A stretch of 64,000 nucleotides of DNA from Cinnamomum chago. Lineage: Eukaryota; Streptophyta; Magnoliopsida; Laurales; Lauraceae. Shown one piece after another: positions 56,746 to 64,000 of this stretch. Both the position numbers and the translations under genes were made by a program. The DNA is taken from assembly GCA_038049695.1 (NCBI GenBank), contig CP142457.1, positions 29,911,501 through 29,975,500 of the forward strand. The letters are read 5' to 3'. Every line of letters starts with the position of its first letter. Position 1 is the stretch's first letter. The notes beneath the pieces are model-generated. The model did no database searches and was not told the DNA's origin. It saw nothing but the letters and a program-made list of their open reading frames with translations.

Positions 56746-58431
56746 ACAAACACTTCCGACTTAGAACGTAAAAAACAAATCCACGTAACATGACTGTAAT
56801 CATCAATAAATGTAACAAAATATTTAAAATGAGAATGTGATACTATGGTTGCTATATAGCAGACATCACTGTGAACAAGCTTAAAACATGTTAAAGAATC
56901 ATCTATGGGAAAAGGGATAGTTTTACTATTGCCCATTTTACAACTATCGCAATAAAAAAAAAAGTCTTTTAAAGAGGTTTTATTGTCATTAAACAAAGGA
57001 GAATTTAACAAGAACATGTATGTTATATAATTGGGATGCCCTAATCTTTTGTGCGACAATTGGCATTTATTTGAACTAGAAGCACAAAGTAAAACAGATG
57101 CAGATTTATTTCTATCCTGTGTAGACAGTTGTAGTGGTAAGAGACGGCCACACTTAGGTCCCTTCGCTAGTTACTTCCCTGACGCTTGATCCTGCACAAC
57201 ACAACCAGAACGAGAAAATGAAACAGAACAGTCATTATCAACTAGTTGGCCAACAGACAATAGATTTGTAGATTATTGTGGAGATAGAAGCACATGATGT
57301 AGAGGTAAGGAATCAGGGATATTACCAATAGAAGTTATTGGAATACTACCCCCATCAGCTGTATTGATTCGGAGGTTTCCATCATATGTTCTAGGCGAGT
57401 TAAATTTGAGGAAGAATATGTCATATCATTGGAAGCCCCTGAGTCAAGATACCAGGTGCAGGTTGAGTGCTTGGTTTCACCCGAAAGACCAAGAGCAGAA
57501 AATGCATTTACTATCATCTGTTGTACCATTTCTGAAGTCATAGAAGTTGAGGACGAAGCAAGTGGTGCAGGTGTAGGTGTCTTGGCAACACAACTTAATG
57601 CAGAAGAGGACTCATCCATGGTTGCAAGGTTGGCTTACGCCTCCAACATTTGGGAAGAACACGGCCCTTGCATTTGTAATTAGTACAAAACTTTTGGTTG
57701 TATTGAGTATAAACATGGCCATATTTTTGGCAGCATAGCATTGAACCTTACGCATATCCCGGCCCTGCTGTTTATCTTTAGCAATGGAGGCTACATCTAT
57801 AGGACCCCAGGAGCAGTCTGCACAAGAGCTGCTTGTGTTGCCAAGCGATGTTCTTGTAAAATTTCACTCAAGCATGATTCTATGGAAGGTGAAGGCACTC
57901 GGCTCATCAGATTAAACCGGACATTTTCAAACTCCAGTCGTAATTTCATTAAGGATTGATCCCTCTGACTAATTGCATGGATATCTTGTACCACAGTTAA
58001 GGAGTCTCCATATAGGCTAGAATAAATAATCTCGGTATAGTCAGTCCACAGACGAACAAACTGAGAATAATAATCCTGGATGGACAGACTCCCTTGAGCA
58101 TATTTTGAGAGTTCATGTTCTAATTGGAATCTGCGTGCAGAGTTTCCCTGTTCATAATTTTTTTGCAAGCAATTCCACATGTCTTTTGCAGTCTTATAAG
58201 GGCAAAGATTCAGAATAATTGAGGGTTGACAGATCCTAGAATCCAACTCATGATCTGAGCATCTTTTGTCTCCCATTTGGCCAGAGCTTTTTGGCTATCT
58301 TTGGGTTTAGTATCAGACCGTTCAACATGACCCCACAATTCTTTACCTTTAAGGTAAATCTGTAATCGGAATGCCCACAATGTGTAATTCTGCCCATTAA
58401 ATTTAATAAGAGAAATCTCACTCTTATCCAT
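56746..58431 (-). pseudogene. Copia E gag, protease and integrase start
   Basis: Gag starts at ATG 58431 (MDKSEISLIKFNGQNYTLWA). A frameshift near 58210 leads into YKTAKDMWNCLQKNYEQGNS and SIQDYYSQFVRLWTDY (57797-58200). The knuckle region near 57700 is decayed (CQKYGHVYTQYNQKFC). The protease is CTWYLDSGASNDMTYSSSN (57420-57470), with Asn-Asp instead of Asn-His. The pre-integrase and integrase (MSHKRLGHPNYITY, VHSDVCYIATIVS, FVTFIDDYSHVTW, 56740-57059) end at the TRIM border 56745. Confidence 0.85.
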
Positions 58432-58965
58432 TATGAATTTCAGAGAGTTCTGAATAGAACCAGTCAAACCAAAACACGCACATGTTGTGTAAAAATTCCT
58501 CAAATCCATGATGCACACTGAACAAATTTCAAGCCAAAATCAACAGATAGATGGCAAAGGGTATCCTGTGCAGAAGAAAAAAGATTTTTTTTTTAAACAG
58601 AACACAAAAGATCCTAAAAATCAGGCTAGGCGAACAATATGATAGCCAGCAGAATGCTGTTTAGTCACTGATGTGGTACTCGAATCTAGATCCAGCTCTA
58701 AGGATAGTAGATTATATTAAGGCACCTTGGTACATAATTTGACTCAAATCAGACCGCTAAACACGGAGATCCATAGCAATAATCAAAACAGTCTCTAAAA
58801 TGTAAAAACTGACGACAGAGAATAAAACTCTAAAACTGACCTTGAAGTTCTCCAAAAATTCTGAATAAATTTCCAGAATGCTTAGAAGAAATGGGTGACC
58901 TTGGATGGAGTGTTTCTTGAAGATGACGTGATGATCAGTGGTGGGCCACTGTTGATGAAGATCCT

Positions 58966-59215
58966 TGGATGGAACCAGATTCCTGGAGAGAGATCCCTGA
59001 TCTGTTTGCTGCACGAAAGAGAGGAATTTGATGGAGATCCTTGGCTGGAACCAAATTCCTGGAAACAGATCCCTGATCTGTTTGCTGCACGAGAGAGAAG
59101 AATTTCTCCCTGATCGAGTCCTTGAGGTTTAAAAAACGAACAACCAGTATCCTTTATCTCTGATCGAGTCCTTTAGCTTTAAAAAACGAACAACTAGTAG
59201 CCTTTACAAGAGAGG
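58966..59215. repeat. Two tandem duplications in the leader of Copia E
   Basis: A unit of about 75 bp (GATCCTTGG..TGGAACCA.ATTCCTGG...CCTGATCTGTTTGCTGCACG) occurs at 58966-59038 and 59039-59108. A second of about 49 bp (CTGATCGAGTCCTT...TTTAAAAAACGAACAAC) occurs at 59111-59158 and 59160-59208. Both lie between primer site and gag. Confidence 0.85.
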
Positions 59216-59226
59216 CTCTGGTACCG

Positions 59227-59507
59227 TATCATTCATTAAGCAGATAAATGAAGAAAGTAGTTTCTGTGGAAAATCTGGATGCTCGATGGTCCGTCCATCC
59301 TTCTTTTTATATTCACTAAATGCCTTAATCAAGGCTGTAATGAATATAGTTACAGTTGAAACATCTATCTAAAAGGGGAAAGAAAATATTCTTACAACAC
59401 ATCCTATTTGACTAAATCAACCCCACATGGGGACTTCTGGTATTATGGGTCAAGACCCATTTAAAATACAATTGGGCCTGGGCCTAATGCAGGTGCTTGT
59501 GTTAACA
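59227..59507 (-). repeat. 5' LTR of Copia E
   Basis: 281 bp, parallel to 52488-52777, followed by CCTCT. Confidence 0.88.
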
Positions 59508-60230
59508 CCTCTTTGAAAGATCAAACGATCACTTTTGATTAATTCAAGGGACCTAATTGAAAATTACAGAATACAACCCACTGATTGATGAAAACTGTTC
59601 TGGGAATTGGTCAACACCTGGGTTTGAATTGAAAACCCCATGATTCCCAAAAAACAATTACTTAAATATCTCTTTTAGACCCCAGAAGCCTGATTCTCCC
59701 TTCTGTAGTTGACAATTGTAGAAAATAATGTGGAAAGAACACAAAGAAGTTTGCTTCTCAATCTTGGGTCAGCAGTCACAAAATCTCTTGAAATCTTCGT
59801 TCTTCCTTCAATTGGGTCCAGTAATCTTCTTCAAGGACCAGTCTGTAGTTTTTAGATTGCTCTGATACCAAGTAAGAATTCTAGATTTATATAAGTCTAG
59901 AGTTTTGTTTAAACTAGTTAGAAAAAGCTTAGAAGAGAAGACGAGAAAAAAAATATAGAGAGAGAAAGAGACAAATCACTCTCTTTATACTTTACTAAAG
60001 TTAGAGAGAGGAAAAAATTGACATAAGAGTCATAATCCTCTCTATCGAGGAAAATTAGTGCATGTTTTCCATTTCCACAAGGAAATTGTGTCACACCGAA
60101 TGATGGAAAAGGGGTTGCATGGAAAAGTAGAACAGATTTCCTCTTTACCGCAGATTCCTCTTGCAGCACAAATGTGAAGAAGGTAATAAGGATAACATGT
60201 GACAACTTACTTTTGAGAAAAAAGATAAAT

Positions 60231-60720
60231 TAGTCTGCTCTGACTGTGGAAAGGCAAGGCATACCAATGAGACGGGTTTGTAACTCGTTGCCCATCCAAA
60301 AAAATTCTAGAATCTATAAAAGGAACAGCAGGATGGAAAACCCACGATACAGTTAGCCAAAGTAAAAAAATCTTTGACTGATTTGGGAAAAGTTGTTCAT
60401 ACGCTCAAGAAAGAGCTAGAAGACCTTCGTAGTTGATCTTCTTACAATGAGGAATCATCATCTTCTGCCAAACTCCAGTCAGTGCAGTCAGGCATACATG
60501 CTTCTGCCAATTCTCTTCCTCTTCATTGCCTTGGATAATTGACTCAGACGCCACTGAACACATGACCGGTATGAAATATATATGGTCTGCTTTAAATTTA
60601 GCAAGAATTACTGATGGATCACACTTTCCCATTGATTGACGGGGTATTCTTCCTTCAACTCCTGTTGTTACATTGCGTTCTACTTGGCCAAAATGTTTCA
60701 CTTGAGGGCCATTCAGGAAA
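60231..60720 (+). pseudogene. Copia gag-protease remnant, sense orientation
   Basis: The plus strand has a decayed zinc knuckle (about 60235: GKARHTNET), a WKTHDT-like segment and LGKVVHTLKKELEDLRS (60385-60435), then WIIDSDATEHMTG (60533-60570), where the protease site is DSDA instead of DSGA. No integrase or RT follows. It is a different Copia lineage from the antisense copies, and very old. Confidence 0.7.
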
Positions 60721-60956
60721 CAGCATGCCTTAAGTCATTGACAACTACCATGATGGCCCTCCCGGTGGATGATCCATGCCTCAATTGAATTCTAGAATCA
60801 AAAGATCCTAGATTCTGCTTCTCTATCTTTAAAACGTCAACCAAATGGTTAGGAGCTAGGAATGGTGTATCGGATTGAGCTAGGAATGGTGTATCGGATT
60901 TTTGTAAATGCACTAGGTGATGCGAAAGATACCTCATCTCTTTCTAATTTTCTATT

Positions 60957-61283
60957 TTCCCCACCCCCCTATAAATGCACTAGGTGGTGCGAAAGATACC
61001 TCATCTGTTTCTAATCCCATACAACCCCCCCACCCGTCCCCCCCCCCCGGCCCCCCCAAAAAAAAAAAAGGTAAATACATTAGCGCCTCCCTTAACACAG
61101 GATGAAAAACAACGCCTTAACATGTATTTCCCCCACCCCCCTATAAATGCACTAGGTGGTGCGAAAGATACCTCATCTGTTTCTAATCCCATCCCATCCC
61201 CCCCCCTCCCCGAAAAAAAAATAAAGGTAAATACATTAGCGCCTCCCTTAACACATGATGAAAAACAACACCCCAACATGCAG
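60957..61283. repeat. Tandem duplication, 171-bp unit with C-rich linkers
   Basis: Two copies (60957-61127, 61128-61283) of CCCCCTATAAATGCACTAGG...GATACCTCATCTGTTTCTAA...TACATTAGCGCCTCCCTTAA...GATGAAAAACAAC, and a partial copy at 60903-60950. C-runs and A-runs between them differ in length. Confidence 0.88.
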
Positions 61284-61289
61284 ATATCT

Positions 61290-62470
61290 CGAGATATACT
61301 GCACCTCCTCAACTAAATCAGCCAATCTCCATGGGTGAGAACATTTTCCTGAGCTCCACTAAATGGTCAAAAAAGAGTCGCCTTCAATGATACGTTCCAA
61401 CTTACGCAACTCATGACGACCAACCAACATAGCATTGACTTTAGAATCATTACCACCAAAGGAATCAGCTGGCCTAGAAAAATTCCTTACAGCAATACCA
61501 TTCCACTCTCTTATGACACATCCAATCCTTCCTCTTCTAATGGCTTGAACATACTTTCATCAAAATCTAATTTGAGAGAACCCAGAAGAGCATGCTCCCA
61601 CAAAGCACTAATCAAAGGTTAGAAACATATCCCCCTTGAAAATGAAATGAGCTGCCCAAGATCTATTTAAATCTTCCAAAGCCACCCCTATTAACTTCTT
61701 TCTTGAACAAACCTACTCTGACACGGACCAAATAATAGACACAACAATGTCCTCCACAGATTTTCTTTTGTATCTGAAAACACGATTATTCCTTTCCTAC
61801 CAAAATGTCGAAAGAACAGCAAACAACTCATTCCAAAGAATTCTCCCGCAAACATATTCAATACCCATGCACCATTGATAAAAATAAAAACCAACCACTC
61901 TCCAAGGCATTGACCCATTGCATATCAAACAAATTAAGAATTCCTTACCAAACTCTGAGCAAAAATGCAATGAAAAAAACAAATGACGAATTGATTCCTC
62001 CTTTAAACACATTGGGCAATCATTAACTATAATATGCTTTCGGCTCCTTAGCTTGTCTATAGTGAGGATTTTTTGCGACCGCACCACCCAACTAAAGGTT
62101 GGCACTCAAGGTGGAATAGTGGAGTCCCAAAACCTTTTCCACCCTTACATAGAATCGGAGGAGTCGATTCGGACATTATAAAAAGATTTTACAAAGAAAT
62201 TAACTTTAACCTTAGGCTTTCAAACTCCAGCATCACTTCTTTCACGAGTGACATAAACATTATCAAAAGAACCAATCATGCGAGTGAAATCAGCAGCTTC
62301 TCCTGTCATATCTCGATAAAAATGAAAATCCCATACAACTCGACCACCAGTAATAAGATTGCCTGCAACAAAAGCTTGTTTTCTTTTTTCTAACAAATAA
62401 AGATTAGGAAAACGATTAAGAAACATAGACTGCCCACACCACTCGTCATGACAAAAGCGAACCTGACTGC
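61290..62470 (-). mobile_element. L1-type LINE C-terminal remnant (zf-RVT, RNase H)
   Basis: On the minus strand from right: VRFCHDEWCGQSMFLNRFPN and LIGSF-like text (62250-62460), then a reverse-transcriptase zinc-binding region (FSWVVRSQKILTIDKL, IIVNDCPMCLKEESIRHLF, 61950-62100), then RNase H pieces (FSRPADSFGGN, VGRHELRKLE, 61390-61480). This is the far end of a plant L1 ORF2, with frameshifts. The RT itself is missing, as Copia F starts at about 62477. Confidence 0.8.
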
Positions 62471-62476
62471 CATATG

Positions 62477-64000
62477 TGACAAAACTATGATAGCAGAACT
62501 TGAAAGATTGAAGATACTCAAATTGTATTATTGTGTTCTCCTTTGGAGATCGTATGTCAATATATAGTTATTACAATGCCTTAATCAAGGCTCCAATTTA
62601 AGAAACTAACTAATTACAATCAATTTCTATTCTAAGTTAGGAAACCAAAACCTTAATAGAATATGTACAGCTGAATAATATATTGACCAAATCAACCCAC
62701 GTATGATATGTGTTGGACTGGATCTTGTTATGGGCCTTGGGCTTGTTTAACACCCCCCCTCAAATTGATGCGGGAGAATCAACAAGCATCAATTTGCCAG
62801 CCAAGAACTGATGGCGAGGTCATGGAAGACCTTTGGTGAGAATATCAGCAATTTGAAGTTCAGTGGAGACATGCGGAAGGCTGATGACATCGCGTTTAAG
62901 CTCATCTCGTATGAAATGACAATCAACCTCGATGTGTTTAGTGCGTTCATGAAAAATCGGATTTTCAGTGATCCGAATTGCACTGGTATTATCTGCATAG
63001 AGGGGGGTAGCTCCTTTTGCTGGAAAACCAATGTTAGAGAGCAGACCTCGGAGCCAAAGAATTTCGGAGCAGGCAGCAGACATGGCTCGATACTCAGCCT
63101 CGGTAGAGGATTTGGAAACTTTTTCATGTTTCTTGCATTTCCAGGAAATCAGACTATCACCCAAAAGCATACACCATCCTGTCGTTGATCTACGAGTATC
63201 TGGACAACCAGCCCAATCAGCATCGGAATACTACGCTTTGAGAGATAGAGGATTGTTGGATGGAAAAAACAACCCCCGAGTCGGTGTGCGAATAAGGTAC
63301 CGAATGATGCGGCGACCAGCAGCCAAATGAAAATGACGAGGAGCAGTCATGAACTGACTCATTAGGTTGACCGCCGCAAAGGAGATATCCGGACGGGTGA
63401 TCGTGAGGTAGATCAAGCTACCCACTAACTGGCGATATGCGGTAGGATCTGGAAGAAGGTCACCCTCCTCTTTACTGAGCTTGACATTTAGTTCGATCGG
63501 CGTATCGATTGGAGCGGAAGAAGTAAGGCCAGCCAAATCAATAAGATCAACCGTGTATTTGTGCTGATTGAGAACGATACCCTTAGGCGATTGATGAACT
63601 TCAAGACCAAGGAAATAATGTAAGGGGCCTAGATCCTTCATTTGAAATGTCTGATGAAGAGAAGCTTGGAGTGCCTTAATCATTTGTGCATTTGGACCAG
63701 TAATGACAATGTCATCCATGTAGACTAGGAGCACAGTAATCCCGGACGGAGCATGATGTAAGAACATGGAAGGATCATACTGGCTAGGATGAAAATCCAA
63801 ACGGAGAAGAGCAGCTTGAAATTTCTCAAACCATGCGCGAGGAGCTTGCTTCAGACCATAGAGAGAACGACGAAGCTTAGCAACCATACCCTTCCCAAAG
63901 GAGGACCCTGGAGGTAGACGCATATAAACATCTTCTTTGAGATCACCATGAAGAAGCGCATTTTTTACATCCATTTGATAGAGAGGCCAGGACTGAGATG
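62477..64000 (-). mobile_element. Copia F, 3' part (LTR, RNase H, RT), runs off the window
   Basis: The 3' LTR is about 62477-62752, ending GTTTAACA, followed by the polypurine block CCCCCCCTCAAATTGATGCGG (from 62753). The RNase H end (62820-63230) and RT (63231 to beyond 64000) read minus. The element is inserted in an L1 remnant. The 5' half and second LTR lie outside the window. Its coding region is less broken than those of Copia D and E. Confidence 0.88.
62820..63974 (-). pseudogene. Copia F RT-RNase H with one in-frame stop
   Basis: RT: MDVKNALLHGDLKEDVYMRL, SLYGLKQAPRAWFEKFQ, catalytic YMDDIVITGP, MKDLGPLHYFLGLEV, ITRPDISFA. At 63227-63235 the codons GCG TAG TAT replace the usual GCG TAT before SDADWAGCPDTRRS; a 3-bp TAG/TAT duplication makes a stop. 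After it, RNase H continues in frame (WCMLLGDSLISWKCKK, SKSSTEAEYRAMS, KHIEVDCHFIRDE). Without that stop the frame is open from the window edge, so decay is recent. Confidence 0.88.

Larger units (their letters stand above)
52483..59512 (-). mobile_element. Copia E, full-length frame with nested insertions, TSD CCTCT
   Basis: The LTRs 52488-52777 and 59227-59507 start (minus) TGTTAACAC and end GAATGATA. Duplications CCTCT lie at 52483-52487 and 59508-59512. The primer site CGGTACCAGAGCC (59214-59226, minus) abuts the 5' LTR. The polypurine block CCCCCCTCAAATTGATGCTGG (from 52873) lies 95 bp inside the 3' LTR. Gag, protease, integrase, RT and RNase H are present but frameshifted. Between integrase and RT, 54677-56745 is foreign DNA and about 250 residues of integrase are missing. 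It is itself inserted in the leader of Copia D. Confidence 0.85.
46198..60230 (-). mobile_element. Old Copia (D), split by two large insertions
   Basis: Coding fragments in correct Copia order on the minus strand: gag N-terminus (51907-52140, SIVNPITRITPALFDDNNYK), protease (WIIDSGASNHLK, near 50910), GAG-pre-integrase (50438-50722, LHLGHPPIDRR), integrase parts (47340-47630, then PKEFKCTSSVHIPKKQQDKL at 46990-47060). The line is broken at 47634-50437 by an LTR-like element and at 52483-59512 by another Copia. A primer site (GCTCTGATACCAA at 59859-59871, minus TTGGTATCAGAGC) would be its own, with the 5' LTR from about 59872. LTR pairing with 46198-46480 could not be confirmed by eye. Confidence 0.6.

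Noticed and set aside
60903..61283. Repeat-spacer look of a CRISPR-like array
   Set aside because: It is a two-to-three copy tandem duplication in a eukaryotic intron; repeats are 171 bp with homopolymer linkers.

Overview
This window looks like nuclear DNA of a flowering plant, probably a woody species with a large, transposon-rich genome. The evidence is plant-type Copia, Gypsy, L1 and RTE elements, spliceosomal introns of up to at least 20 kb, and one recognisable host gene. I cannot name the species; the RTE-rich, giant-intron character would suit a magnoliid, but that is a guess.

The only host gene I can support is ABA3/MOCOS (molybdenum cofactor sulfurase) on the + strand. Eight internal exons (4101-43470, 934 coding nt, about 311 residues) read in one continuous phase, each bounded by AG and GT. 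They run from the end of the NifS-like cysteine desulfurase domain, through the cysteine-rich [10 protein letters not shown] loop, into the MOSC_N and early MOSC domain. The 5' exons lie upstream of the window. No later exon was found in the last 20.5 kb, so the intron after the eighth exon appears to exceed 20.5 kb.

Almost everything else is transposable elements inside the introns. Intron 4218-12298 holds a deleted Copia element, with a hAT-like insertion at its LTR tip and an RTE LINE inside that carries an L1 fragment, followed by a non-coding repeat. Intron 12637-18724 holds a PIF/Harbinger-type MITE (TAA duplication) and a 5'-truncated RTE LINE. Intron 18825-28091 holds a young, nearly complete Copia (LTRs differ by two substitutions and one 2-bp indel; CCCAC target duplication) and an older Copia split by a hAT-like element. 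Intron 28179-34177 holds a decayed Copia. Intron 35195-43237 holds a Gypsy gag-protease remnant, a tandem duplication split by a Mutator-like element, a truncated Copia and a SINE. From 43471 to the window end are a non-autonomous LTR element and a deeply nested block of Copia, large LTR-like element, solo LTR, TRIM and MITE, then L1 and another Copia running off the edge.

Most Copia-type elements here are antisense to ABA3. I found no novel pathway, defence system or non-transposon gene. The most unusual items are a small family of hAT-like elements with GGATACGG/GGACACGG-rich ends (three copies with 8-bp duplications), the nesting depth inside one intron, and the extreme intron expansion of a gene for ABA synthesis and Mo-enzyme activation.
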